57,683 nucleotides of DNA from an uncultured Prevotella sp. (GCA_934202525.1 CAKPYB010000020.1:1-57683); one strand, 5' to 3'. Shown: positions 15,418 to 24,449, counted from the first letter of the stretch. Notes: generated by a model from the sequence alone, not told the origin. Made by a program: numbers and translations.

Positions 15418-17338
15418 TCGAGTAGGAGGAAAACGAAGTAGTTTTCTTCCTACTTTCGTTTTCCGACCTCTCACACCACCGTACATGCGGTTCCGCATAC
15501 GGCGGTTCCTATTTTGGGTGCCATTCGAGATATTCACCCATTAAAGTGGCGTAACCTGCCCTACGCAGGCTATCATTTGTGATTGCCCTGTGCAGTATAT
15601 AGCTATCGGCTATACGCCAATAACCTTTGCGAGTATTACCCCATTCGTATGCTTTGTACTTATTGATACCGCATTTGACGAGGTTTGCCACTTTCGTCTT
15701 GGTCTTCTTCCAAGCTTTCCATATACACATACGTATTCTGCGCCTTAACCATTCGTCTGTTTCAAGCAATAGACGTCTCATATTGGCAAGGTGATAATAA
15801 CCGACCCAACCTCTTATGTATTCTTTCAGTTTTTGCTTTCTCTTGGCATATCCCCAACCGTTGCTGCGACTTGTCAATGCTTTTAGCTTTGACTTCATCT
15901 TGGCTTTGGACTTTGGATGCACCGTGAGTTGGCATTTGCCTTTCATCACATAAAAGGAGTAGCCGAGGTATTTCACTCCGCGCACATACGACACTACTGT
16001 CTTTTCCTTGTTGACTTTGAGATATAGAGTGTTCTCTATAAATCGGGTTATGCTCTCCTTTACTCGTATTGCAGCCCTTTTGGACTTGCAGAATATCATC
16101 GAGTCGTCGGCATAGCGCACAAAGGGAAGTCCTCTGCGTTCAAGCTCTTTGTCCAATTCATTGAGCATGATATTACTCAACAACGGACTTAGCGGTCCTC
16201 CTTGGGGAGTTCCTTCCTCGCTCGCTTCAAACAATCCTCTGTTCATCACACCGCTACGGAGATACTTGTGTATAAGACTGACTACTCTGCCGTCTTTTAC
16301 TGTACGACTGAGGATTTCTATGAGTTTGCTATGGCTTACTGTATCGAAGAAGCGTTCAAGGTCGAGGTCTACTACATATATGTAGCTCTCATTGATTATC
16401 TTTTGCGCTCCACGCAGTGCGTCATGGCATCCTCTTCTCGGACGGAAGCCGTAGCTTGTCTTCGAGAATTGGTTCTCATAGATAGGTGTCAGTACTTGGT
16501 TGATGGCTTGTTGCACCAAGCGGTCTACCACAGTAGGTATCCCCAACTGGCGCATCTTGCCGTTATCCTTAGGTATTTCTACCCTCTTGACTGGGTTCGG
16601 ACGGTAAGAGCCGTCCATCAAGGAACGCAGGAGTTCATCCTTATTGGTCAAGAGCCACGGGAGCAACTGCTCGCACGACATCTTGTCGATACCACCACAG
16701 CCTTTGTTTCTCATAACTGCCCTGTAAGCTCGATTGAGATTTGCAGGACTGAGAATTTGCTCGAAAAGGTGTTCCTTGTCGAATGGTACTTCCACGATGT
16801 TGTCTTCACACATCCACATAAAGGTCTGCACTCCCCCATACCATTCGGTTTCCGACCTATCTCTTTGGGGGCAGTCATTAAAACGTGATAATGTTTTCTG
16901 CATTCTTTCCTTCATAAGGTATGTTTCAATTACTATCGTTTAATTGTTAGGTTCTGCCCTTCGCGCAACGTTATCGATTATTACACTACTATGGCATCTG
17001 CTGACTTCTTACGGCAAGCTTTACTCCATGACTTTCGTAAAAAAAACTATTCATCACGTCCGTAAGACCTCCTCGGATAAGGGCATTATCTTTCCATCTT
17101 ATACCTACTTCATTTACACCGACCATTCCGAATAGCTATGGGACTTTGATTTGTCATGCAATCTCATCCATGGTCAAATGCCTTGTATGAAGTTTCTGTT
17201 CGTTAGGTCAGATGTTTGCCGCCGGCTTCTTTCAGATTTCACCTCACGATGAACGCCCTTGCCTTTGGCTATGTAATTCCCGCTATTAGGGCTTACTCGG
17301 GACTTGCACCCGTTAGATAATACTCATGCCGAGCATAC
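15418..17338 (-). mobile_element. Group II intron encoding a reverse transcriptase
   Basis: The intron RNA reads from about 17338 to about 15418 on the minus strand; both ends are approximate. The 5' part has the GGGTGCAAGTCCCG hairpin typical of bacterial group II introns. After the RT stop comes domain V (15475-15509, GCCGTATGCGG...CCGCATGTACGGTGG). Domain VI follows as a long stem, GGAAAACGAAAGTAG pairing with CTACTTCGTTTTCC. The intron begins immediately after the T run of the regulator gene's terminator, in the same orientation. That is the insertion preference known for class C introns. Confidence 0.8.
15509..16915 (-). CDS. Group II intron reverse transcriptase/maturase (LtrA-like)
   Basis: The 468-residue protein contains the reverse transcriptase blocks: GIPTVVDRLVQQA (about 123), YGFRPRRGCHDAL (about 156), the first catalytic Asp in VVDLDLERFFDTV (about 180), GTPQGGPLSPLLSN (about 238) and the active-site YADDS (about 270). 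The group II maturase (domain X) segment follows, with YIRGWVGYYHLA (about 369). No HNH zinc endonuclease domain follows. The enzyme helps splice and copy its host intron. Stop codon and domain V are adjacent, as usual. All core motifs are intact, so it is probably functional. Confidence 0.93.
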   Translation of the reverse strand: MKERMQKTLSRFNDCPQRDRSETEWYGGVQTFMWMCEDNIVEVPFDKEHLFEQILSPANLNRAYRAVMRNKGCGGIDKMSCEQLLPWLLTNKDELLRSLMDGSYRPNPVKRVEIPKDNGKMRQLGIPTVVDRLVQQAINQVLTPIYENQFSKTSYGFRPRRGCHDALRGAQKIINESYIYVVDLDLERFFDTVSHSKLIEILSRTVKDGRVVSLIHKYLRSGVMNRGLFEASEEGTPQGGPLSPLLSNIMLNELDKELERRGLPFVRYADDSMIFCKSKRAAIRVKESITRFIENTLYLKVNKEKTVVSYVRGVKYLGYSFYVMKGKCQLTVHPKSKAKMKSKLKALTSRSNGWGYAKRKQKLKEYIRGWVGYYHLANMRRLLLETDEWLRRRIRMCIWKAWKKTKTKVANLVKCGINKYKAYEWGNTRKGYWRIADSYILHRAITNDSLRRAGYATLMGEYLEWHPK

Positions 17339-17341
17339 ATG

Positions 17342-17374
17342 AAAAAAGCCTCTTCATTCGTTTTATGAAGAGGC
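17342..17374 (-). terminator. Terminator of the AraC regulator gene
   Basis: GCCTCTTCAT and ATGAAGAGGC form a perfect 10-bp stem, followed on the minus strand by TTTTTT. The stem overlaps the regulator's last codons. The group II intron starts directly behind it. Confidence 0.85.
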
Positions 17375-18500
17375 TAACTTTGCACGCCATTGGCTTGGCG
17401 ATAAACCTGTTTTTTGCTTAAAAATACGATAGATTTGGGTGTGAGAGGCGAAGCCGCATTCGGTGGAAATAGCATCGTTGCTGAAAGTTGGATGAGCTTT
17501 CATCATACGAACAGCCTCGTTGTAACGAATCTCGCTGAGCCATGTGCGGAAGTTGGTGTACTCCGACTGGTTGAAGTATTGGGTCAGTACACACCTCTTG
17601 ATTCCCAAGTCTGCAGAAAGAGAAAAGAGATTAGCTTCGCTATCCTTGAATCGTCCTTCTTTGCACCATTGGCTGAGGGCTTCTTCTATATTCTTCCATC
17701 TGTCAGTTGTCAAATTATTTTGGATTACTGGGGGTTCCTCATTTTCTGAGTCTTGTGTCTCCATATCAGGGGCATCATCCAAAGTATCTTCTTGCCCCCC
17801 CCATAATATTTTCCTTAGGGGTTATGTAATATCCCAAAGAGATAAAGGTTTGAATGAAGAAGATGACGGTGAGCAGCATCAACGGACCTATATATATTAA
17901 TAAGGTGTTGAAGAGTATCGTGATTGGGAGGAGTGCTGCGGTGAGGTACAGCATGGTGATACTGGCACGAGAAAAACGTATGTAGGGTATCAGGTCGGTA
18001 CCTGACTCTTGCTGCAACTGTTCTTTTCTATGGATGATAGCCTGACGGATGACATGGATAAAGTATGACATGCTTACCACGAAGAGCCCCAGCATAGCAT
18101 AGAGCAAGTTGCCCACGTGGAGGCTCTTGTTAGTAACAACACCAATGATGAAAAGGCCAAGAATGAGCACGTATGCTACTGCGCTGCGCACGCCATGTAG
18201 AAAGACATTGCGAGCAGAAGTCTCCACGTTGATGATGGCTATGGTAATGATGAATGCCGCTGGGGTATAAAAGAGGATGTTGATAGCCGCTCCCACGTCT
18301 TCTCCCTGTGCTCGAAATCCGTGAATCATTTGCAGGGCATAGTGGATGGAGATGAGAGACATGGCGGTAAAGAGCATTCGTCTTGATGCCTCGTAGCGAC
18401 TCTCCTTCCATCTCACCTGCAAGCTCGTTATCACCAGTAGCAAAGCTAGCAATGTGGTTATGGTGCAACATATCAGTTGCAATATGAATAATGATATCAT
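17363..18500 (-). pseudogene. Membrane AraC-family regulator, split by a frameshift at a G8 tract
   Basis: The first ORF (18500-17775, 241 codons) encodes about seven transmembrane helices and ends soon after ENIMGG. The second frame (to 17363) continues GQEDTLDDAPDMETQ, then an AraC-type HTH pair at its C-terminus (LSADLGIKRCVLTQYF and STECGFASHTQIYRIFKQKTG). A run of eight G (C8 on the plus strand at 17795-17802) lies exactly where the frames cross. Seven G would join them into one protein of about 380 residues, a common Bacteroidota design of membrane sensor plus AraC domain. The HTH part has no convincing start of its own. This is either slipped-strand phase variation in the OFF state, a fixed mutation or a sequencing error. 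Confidence 0.75.
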
Positions 18501-18586
18501 TGTCGTTTCTATTTTCTATTCTTTATTTTTTTGCTAAAAGACTTTATTGGAACAAATTGTCCATTTTTGCCTTGACATTTTGACTG

Positions 18587-18594
18587 CAAAGATA
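18587..18594 (-). promoter_or_regulatory. Promoter of the membrane AraC regulator
   Basis: TATCTTTG followed by CAGTCA is read on the minus strand 86 nt before the start at 18500. It is divergent from the abi promoter. Confidence 0.5.
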
Positions 18595-18655
18595 CCTCTT
18601 TAATTTGATATTAGAGAATAAATGTGCATTTTTTAAGAACTTTCTCGTCAAAAAG

Positions 18656-18686
18656 TTTGTGTTTTCAATAATTATTTGTATCTTTG
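18656..18686 (+). promoter_or_regulatory. Promoter of the AbiF leader RNA and gene
   Basis: TTTG at 18656-18659 and TATCTTTG at 18679-18686 are 19 nt apart, the classical Bacteroidota -33/-7 arrangement. Confidence 0.75.
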
Positions 18687-18689
18687 CAA

Positions 18690-18741
18690 CGTTAGTTCCA
18701 GCCGAGCCTCTTTACAATGCTTAAATAGGCTGGGCTTTTTT
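18690..18741 (+). ncRNA. AbiF-associated leader RNA (candidate)
   Basis: A transcript starting near 18690 would contain CCAGCC (18698-18703) and AGCC (18705-18708), both able to pair with GGCTGGGC (18728-18735). An inner TTTA/TAAA pair lies at 18711-18714 and 18722-18725, and a T6 run follows. It thus forms a compact hairpin or pseudoknot ending like a terminator, 12 nt before the abi start codon. Structured RNAs upstream of AbiF genes are known (abiF motif) and have been proposed as antitoxin RNAs. The assignment rests on position and pairing. Confidence 0.6.
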
Positions 18742-18752
18742 GTTTATAAGCT

Positions 18753-19652
18753 ATGACAAAGAGAATTTTTGGAAAAGATTACAAGACTCCACGAGAACTT
18801 GTAACCTTATTGGAAAATCGTGGATTGATAATCAATGATAGGCAAAAGGCTCAATTGTATTTGGAGAGCATTGGCTATTATCGATTGTCTGCGTATATGC
18901 ATCCTTTGTTGAAGACTCCAAAGATTCTTCATCTGTATAAGGAAGGTGCTACATTTAACAAAGTGATGATGCTTTATCGCTTTGACAAAAAGTTGCGCTT
19001 ACTCCTTTTTAACGAGATTGAGAAGATCGAAATTGCTGTAAGAGAAGCCGTAATGAATATGACGGCTGAACGGACTGGTGATATATATTGGCTTACCAAT
19101 TCAGCACTTTTTCGTGATCAGTCCATTTTCGTCAATAGTATGGCAATGTTGTCGAAGGAGTATGAACGTTCTACTGAAGACTTTATAGAACACTTTAAAA
19201 GAACATATACAGAACCTTTTCCACCAGCATGGATTCTTGGTGAACTTCTCCCAATGGGTAGCGTGAATATGTACTACAGGAACTTGAAAGATAAAGGACT
19301 CAAAAAGCAGATCGCCAAGCGTTTCTGCCTTCATGCTCCAGTGTTTGAGTCTTGGCTTTCTGTGATTACGCTTGCTCGCAATGCGTGTTGTCATCATGCT
19401 CGTGTTTGGAATAAGGTCAACAAGATTATTCCAAATGATATGAGAGGCATGACTCGTCCTTGGATTACTATTCCTGCGGACAAGCGAAGAATCTATTATA
19501 ATATGTGCATCATCAAGTATTTCCTTGACATCATCTCTCCCAACAATGACATGCTTGACAAAATGCACAATTTGTTCAGCAAGTTTCCAGAGATAGACCT
19601 GGCAGCTCTTGGATTCCCTGTTGGTTGGGAAAATGAACCTCTGTGGCAATAA
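18753..19652 (+). CDS. Abi_2 (AbiD/AbiF) abortive-infection protein, HEPN RNase-like
   Basis: The 299-residue protein shows the Abi_2 pattern: an N-terminal helix block with GLIINDRQKAQLYLESIGYYRLSAY (about 27-52), the middle motif YRFDKKLRLLLFNEIEKIEIAVR (about 77-98) and a C-terminal HEPN signature R209-N-A-C-C-H214 (R-x4-H). HEPN proteins of this type are RNases that block growth on phage infection. Related AbiF proteins are considered relatives of Cas13 ancestors. The gene has its own promoter and a structured leader RNA, and lies at the right end of the accessory island. The activity is inferred from the family and motif. Confidence 0.85.
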   Translation: MTKRIFGKDYKTPRELVTLLENRGLIINDRQKAQLYLESIGYYRLSAYMHPLLKTPKILHLYKEGATFNKVMMLYRFDKKLRLLLFNEIEKIEIAVREAVMNMTAERTGDIYWLTNSALFRDQSIFVNSMAMLSKEYERSTEDFIEHFKRTYTEPFPPAWILGELLPMGSVNMYYRNLKDKGLKKQIAKRFCLHAPVFESWLSVITLARNACCHHARVWNKVNKIIPNDMRGMTRPWITIPADKRRIYYNMCIIKYFLDIISPNNDMLDKMHNLFSKFPEIDLAALGFPVGWENEPLWQ

Positions 19653-19809
19653 AAGACATATGAAGAGACTGTTAACCACCCCACATCACCCATATTTTCT
19701 GCAATTTTAATGTGATTGAAAGTTAAATACGTTAAATCTTCACCTTTTCGTATCTAATCAGAATTCATACGGTCACTTTTCTACCGTTTAGAGCGTATAA
19801 CACTGATAA
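19653..19809. other. Right-end junction of the accessory island
   Basis: No gene is seen. TTTCTACCGT at 19778-19787 recurs at 1588-1597 near the left end, and TTTAGAGC at 19787-19794 recurs at 1452-1459 at the left bspA junction. These short direct repeats are candidate att-core or arm sequences, but neither restores an uninterrupted bspA frame by simple excision. Confidence 0.4.
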
Positions 19810-21225
19810 TCAACTAATAATAGATACTGGTACTGCACCAATCTAACCTATATTTCAATTCCAAATGGAATCACAAGAATAGAACCTTATACTTTTTGGG
19901 ATTGCGCCTCCCTAAAGGAGATTGAGTTACCAAATACAATAACAACAATAGAAGAAGCAGCATTGGGTGCTTGTTATGCTCTTGAAGATATAAAAATACC
20001 AGAAAATGTTACAAATATCGGAAAAGAAGCGTTCGAAAGTTGCCGTAATCTTAAGTCAATAAATATTCCAGCAACCGTCACTACTATCGGCTATAATTGT
20101 TTTGCAGAAGCGGACAATTTACAAAGTATCAATATTGACGATTTGGCAGCTTGGTGCGAAATAGATTTCACAGGAAAATTCCCAATCAATAAACTACGTA
20201 TAAATGGTAAACCTGTTTACCTTGAAAATCTTACAATTCCAGAAAGCGTAAAAAAAATCGGCTCTTACGTTTTTTGTAATTGTGAAGACATAAAATATGT
20301 AAAAATACCGAATTCTGTTACTTCGATTGGAGCATGTGCATTTTCCGGCTGTAAATCATTAGTTGAAATATCACTTCCTTCAAATTTAAAAACACTTGGA
20401 AGTGGCAGTTTTTCCTACTGTGAAAAATTAGAAAATATAGCCATACCAAGATCATGCACCAATATACTCGGAGCGTTCCATCATTGTAGTAATTTAAAAA
20501 CAATAACCATCCCATCAACATGCCAAACTATATACCAATATGCATTTGATGACTGCAACAATATTTCCGATATATACTGTCAAGCCCTAACCCCACCAAA
20601 CATATTCCAAGACTCATTCACAGAATCGACTTTTCAAAATGCAATGTTACATATTGCGCCAAACGCAATAGATTTATACAAGAAAACAGACATCTGGAAA
20701 AAGTTTGAACACATTACAGGAGGAACAGATACACCAGGTACAACTAATAAATGTGATTCTCCAACCATATCTTATCAAGAAGGAAAACTGATATTCAATT
20801 GTTCTACCCCAAACGCCACCTATAATTATGACATTACAGATGCAGATACTGGAACAGGATTTAAGACAACAGAAAAATATATAACATTATATGGAAAATA
20901 TTACATTAGCGTATATGCAACAGCTGATGGTTACAAGCCATCTGATACAGTAACAGGCACACTATATTGGATAGGTGGTGATTTGCAAACAGACAATATC
21001 AATACTGTCAAAATGCGTGGCATTATTGCATCATACCATGACGGTTTCGTTAGTTTATCAGGATTAAGCAATAATGAATTGGTAAAATTCTATGCACCAG
21101 ACGGGAAACTCATTGGTACACAATATGCCATAGATGGAAAAATCAATTATGCGGTCAGCAGCTCAACAGCTACTCTCGTCATAGCAAAAATTAAGAACAA
21201 CAATTTAAAAATTGCAATACACTAA
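19810..21225 (+). pseudogene. BspA-type LRR surface protein, 3' part of a split gene
   Basis: The frame is open from 19810, and an internal ATG at 19963 is probably not the true start. Translation from about 19834 gives CTNLTYISIPNGITRIEPYT and continues through about ten BspA repeats (IPxxVxxIGxxAFxxC) to about 20700. A linker GGTDTPGTTN, a beta domain and a Prevotella-type C-terminal tail ending LKIAIH follow. There is no signal peptide, start or promoter. Joining this frame after Cys139 of the ORF at 1034 gives a continuous repeat (FAYC then TNLTYISIP) and a protein of about 610 residues. A strong terminator follows at 21235. Confidence 0.78.
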
Positions 21226-21234
21226 TTAATCATC

Positions 21235-21268
21235 AGCAAGGTTTGCTACAAAATAAGCAAACCTTGCT
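21235..21268 (+). terminator. Terminator after the bspA 3' part
   Basis: AGCAAGGTTTGCT and AGCAAACCTTGCT form a perfect 13-bp stem with an 8-nt loop. The following sequence is AT-rich rather than a pure T run. Confidence 0.65.
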
Positions 21269-21283
21269 ATACCATACATAGAC

Positions 21284-21946
21284 ATGAAAAAGAAGAAACA
21301 TATCAAAAGATACCAACTAAAGAGAAAATATAAGAAGCAACTCACTAAGGCAATAGAGAGAAAGCTCTATCATGACATCTTTATAATTACAAAAGAAGAT
21401 GTAAACCATATTTCTCTTTATATACCTGAGTTATCAAAAGAAGATCACTTGTTTACTTCTTACAACCCTACTAGTATTCCAGCTTACGAGTTTATGGAAG
21501 AAGGATACGCCAACTGTGCACTATTCCTAATGAACTGTATCATTATGTCAAATGACCATTTGGTACACGACACTTATATTTTTCCTGCTTTATATTGTTT
21601 TAGACAATACATAGAACTTACCATCAAGTTTACATTAAACAATTATGGTGAAGAAATAACAGATACGCACAATATTTCAGCTCTATTTGATGCATTGCGT
21701 AAATATATTCATCCAAATCCAGAAGTACAAAACATTTCAAGATTGCTCCATGAATTATCAGACATTGACTATAATGGATGCACTTTTAGATATAATCGTG
21801 TACTCTATAAAGATTCAAAGAACCAAGAATTTCAACAAGCAATAGATGTGGAGACACTTAAAATTCGCTTGATACAAATTTATAAATTTTTCTATGGAAT
21901 CCTTGAAGAAATAAATATTGCAAAGGAAATCAATTATGAACAATAA
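21284..21946 (+). CDS. HEPN-like protein of unknown role
   Basis: The 220-residue protein begins with a very basic segment (residues 1-30). Its central helices carry PALYCFRQYIELTIKFTL (about 104-121) followed by THNISALFDAL (about 130), a pattern seen in HEPN-type helical proteins. No clear R-x4-H active site is visible, so it may be a non-catalytic HEPN protein. It lies between the bspA 3' part and a truncated ATPase gene transcribed towards it, with a gap of 26 nt. A defence or toxin-antitoxin role is possible from context only. Confidence 0.5.
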   Translation: MKKKKHIKRYQLKRKYKKQLTKAIERKLYHDIFIITKEDVNHISLYIPELSKEDHLFTSYNPTSIPAYEFMEEGYANCALFLMNCIIMSNDHLVHDTYIFPALYCFRQYIELTIKFTLNNYGEEITDTHNISALFDALRKYIHPNPEVQNISRLLHELSDIDYNGCTFRYNRVLYKDSKNQEFQQAIDVETLKIRLIQIYKFFYGILEEINIAKEINYEQ

Positions 21947-21972
21947 CAACAAGCTGATGTTTTCTATACCAA

Positions 21973-22830
21973 CTAAATCTTCATTACATCACTTGGCAAG
22001 AATATCTGCATACCCTTTACACAATGAGTTGGAGACTCCTTTAAGAATAGCACAAGATGAACTTTCTGCCCTTTCTTAATAAAAGGCAAGTACTTAGCTT
22101 TCTGCTCCAAAACATCCATGAGCCTGTCGGCATCTTCATCGTGCGTCCATTTACATTCACCTACCAAGATATGCTTCTTATCAATAGACTCTGCCACAAC
22201 ATCCAACTCAACCACCTTACCATCCTTATATTCTGGCGGAAATATCTTACCCCACCAACGAGATGCGACATTGTAGGCTATGCCATCTATAATATTTCCA
22301 CTAACATATTCACGACAAAGTAATTCCCAGCATTGACCTATAAATTGTGGAAGTTGAGCTAGAACCACTTGCATCACCATATCCATTCTTCCCAATTCCA
22401 AAATAGAACGATAAGGCACAATAAACTGATAGTGAAAACGTAAAAGAGAATCATTGATATGATAAATTCCTTTCTTACTTTTCTTAGGACTCTCACCAAA
22501 AGGAACTTCTCGACTAACATAGCCGAGATCTCGCAACTTGCTTAAAGGTTCAGAAATCGTACTACCATCTTTACCTGCCCTAGTTGCAATTTCAGACAAT
22601 TTGTTGGCACCATTGCCTATAATTGTCAACAAAGTAGATGCCTGCATCGTATCCCTCATATCATCACGAAGTAGGCGTTGAGGTTCTTCTATCAAAGGTC
22701 CCTGCGGATCAAGCAATACCTTACGAATGGCCGTTTCCTTATCAGGATAATCCCTACGCAATTCCCAATAACGAGACACTCCTCCCCCAATAGCATATTC
22801 TCGTAATTCTGCTACAGGAATAGGCCACAC
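21973..22830 (-). pseudogene. DUF234-type ATPase, C-terminal part only
   Basis: The frame encodes the C-terminal half of an archaeal-type AAA ATPase with DUF234: an unrecognised-start helix block, a winged helix (TIISxPLSKLRDLGYV-like, about 85-105) and a nuclease-like domain with VVELDVVAES and ILVGECKW near residues 205-225. The P-loop half is missing, and the only possible start is a GTG inside the domain. The frame runs without a break back to the hipA stop codon at 22858, showing a deletion or recombination that joined the tail of this gene to the end of hipA. Confidence 0.7.
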
Positions 22831-22857
22831 AGCGCACGCAGATAGTTCGCTTTTATT

Positions 22858-23952
22858 CTAGCATTGTTCGGTTATCTCTTCGTATATTTCGCGGCATCTC
22901 TTTTCCTTCATTTTATTCTTTACGCCAACGGCAATCATATCCTCTACGGTCGGATGGCCACTCCCATTTACAGATGTTGCGTGTTCACCATTATATCCCT
23001 CGGTGCAATGGGTGAGGTCGTAGGCAGGGGCTAAATGCCAATGCCATTTGCCATCGCTCTCTTTCTGAACCAAGAAAGAGAAGTTCTTGCAGTGGTCGTC
23101 CTTGTTGTCCATTATGTAATTAAAAACCATGCGGCGGAACATCTCCTCCACATCCTCTTGGCTCTGGGTAAGATAACCGGTAAGTGCCAAAAGGTTGAGG
23201 TAATCGAGAATGGGGTTGGAAAGGGAAACGTTGAGCAAGGCTCCAGCTGTGGCTACGTGAATACGTTCGCCTGTTGGAGAAATGTCGAAGCGACGGCAGG
23301 CAAAATACTTGTCGTTTACCAGTTTGAAGTCGGGTACTTGGATACCACATTGCTTGGCTATCTCATTATAATGATACTCTTGCTTTCCCATATCTTGTGG
23401 GTCATAGGTATGGCGAAACTTGACCAACCAATGACCATCCTCATTTGTGCAAATGGCTTTCGGGCGACAACCGCCACTATTACCACTATTATATAATAAT
23501 AATCCTGCGTCATTATCCTGTTGCTCCTTCAATACTTCCAAGGCTTTGGCTTGTAAAAGGTCAAAGTCATCAATCTCATGTCCAGTCTGGATAGAAGTTA
23601 TAGGTTCGTAGGTCAATGCGCCCATACCTCCATTGCCCACGATGCTCAGTCGGTCAAGAGCAGATAGCTCAAAGTCGTTGATGCCCTCTTTTAGCAAGGC
23701 TTTATGCAATAGGTATCTACCATATCCATCGGGAAGGCTGTCTTCGAAGATACCAAAGTTCCCGTTGAAAGGGGTGGCTTTGGCAATGAAAAGACCAGGC
23801 TTCAGTGGCAATTCCAACGGAGATACACTAAAGCCAGATGCCAACCACTGATTGTCATACTCGAATGTGCATACCTTTCCATCGGCACTCAATGACAGTG
23901 TGCCGACTTTCTCCTGGTGATATTTCACGGCTAAAGATTCTATATGTTTCAT
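22858..23952 (-). CDS. hipA: HipA-type kinase toxin
   Basis: The 364-residue protein has the HipA N-terminal domain (about 1-110; PDGYGRYLL at 75) and the kinase-like HipA C-terminal domain. Key residues are seen in GNSGGCRPKA (about 155, nucleotide loop), NYIMDNKDDHCKNFSFL (about 285, catalytic loop with Asp-x-x-x-Asn) and APAYDLT (about 311, metal-binding Asp). HipA kinases phosphorylate targets such as aminoacyl-tRNA synthetases and induce dormancy. It overlaps hipB by 4 nt, the usual coupling of the antitoxin-first operon. The C-terminus ends at EEITEQC, next to the ATPase fragment in the same frame. Confidence 0.9.
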   Translation of the reverse strand: MKHIESLAVKYHQEKVGTLSLSADGKVCTFEYDNQWLASGFSVSPLELPLKPGLFIAKATPFNGNFGIFEDSLPDGYGRYLLHKALLKEGINDFELSALDRLSIVGNGGMGALTYEPITSIQTGHEIDDFDLLQAKALEVLKEQQDNDAGLLLYNSGNSGGCRPKAICTNEDGHWLVKFRHTYDPQDMGKQEYHYNEIAKQCGIQVPDFKLVNDKYFACRRFDISPTGERIHVATAGALLNVSLSNPILDYLNLLALTGYLTQSQEDVEEMFRRMVFNYIMDNKDDHCKNFSFLVQKESDGKWHWHLAPAYDLTHCTEGYNGEHATSVNGSGHPTVEDMIAVGVKNKMKEKRCREIYEEITEQC

Positions 23953-24293
23953 TGTCTGTAAGCCTTTTTCTTGTTAGCGTTTCTTTTTATCTGTTGCAAC
24001 TCCTCCATGGTGGAGTACTTGGGTTGCGAGAAGACGTTCTTGATTTCTGAGGTATATTCCAAAGCTATGGCGATACCTATCAGATTTTTGAGGGAGATGA
24101 GGCCCTTTTGTTCGAATCTGGTGATGTTGCTGACGGCAACGCCTGACTTGTCTGCCACTTGCTCACGTGTCAGATTCTTCTCTATTCTTCGTTTTCTGAA
24201 GTCGTTTGCCATCTCCTTTGCAATCTCATCAGGATTGTCGTGGAGGTAGTTATCTAATATTGCTAATATATTATTCGTTTCTTGCATAATCAT
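23949..24293 (-). CDS. hipB: HipB-type XRE antitoxin and repressor
   Basis: The 114-residue protein has a leading helix (about 8-35) and an XRE/Cro HTH (about 37-90; LTREQVADKSGVAVSNITRFEQKG). Like known HipB proteins it should bind HipA and repress its own operon. It precedes hipA with an ATGA overlap. A palindrome between the -7 box and the start codon (24297-24316) is a suitable operator. The alternative ATG two codons later would give almost the same protein. Confidence 0.87.
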   Translation of the reverse strand: MIMQETNNILAILDNYLHDNPDEIAKEMANDFRKRRIEKNLTREQVADKSGVAVSNITRFEQKGLISLKNLIGIAIALEYTSEIKNVFSQPKYSTMEELQQIKRNANKKKAYRQ

Positions 24294-24296
24294 TGG

Positions 24297-24329
24297 GATA
24301 ATAACAAGATATTATCAGTTGCAAAGGTA
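24297..24329 (-). promoter_or_regulatory. hipBA promoter and operator
   Basis: TACCTTTG (24322-24329, minus strand) is the -7 box. Just downstream, GATAAT and ATTATC form the arms of a dyad at 24297-24316, placed to block transcription start when bound by HipB. Confidence 0.65.
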
Positions 24330-24411
24330 CAAAAAATAATGTTATGTTCCAAATAAAAATGAACTAAAAAGTCAAAATCCCTCTTAACCTTGTCTCTTTT
24401 CCCCAAAAGCA

Positions 24412-24447
24412 AAGAACTCCCGGCTCTTTTCTGAGAAGGGAGCTCTT
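24412..24447 (-). terminator. Terminator of the beta-barrel/GLPGLI operon
   Basis: AAGAGCTCCC and GGGAGTTCTT pair (10 bp with one G-U) just behind the stop at 24450. The T run is weak (TTTGCTTTT). Confidence 0.55.
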
Positions 24448-24449
24448 GT

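Noticed and set aside
17363..17782. AraC-domain ORF as a separate gene starting at TTG
   Set aside because: There is no ribosome-binding site, and the frame joins the membrane ORF naturally if the G8 tract is shortened by one.
19963..21225. BspA 3' frame as an independent gene from the ATG at 19963
   Set aside because: Repeats continue in frame upstream of that ATG and no signal peptide or promoter is present.
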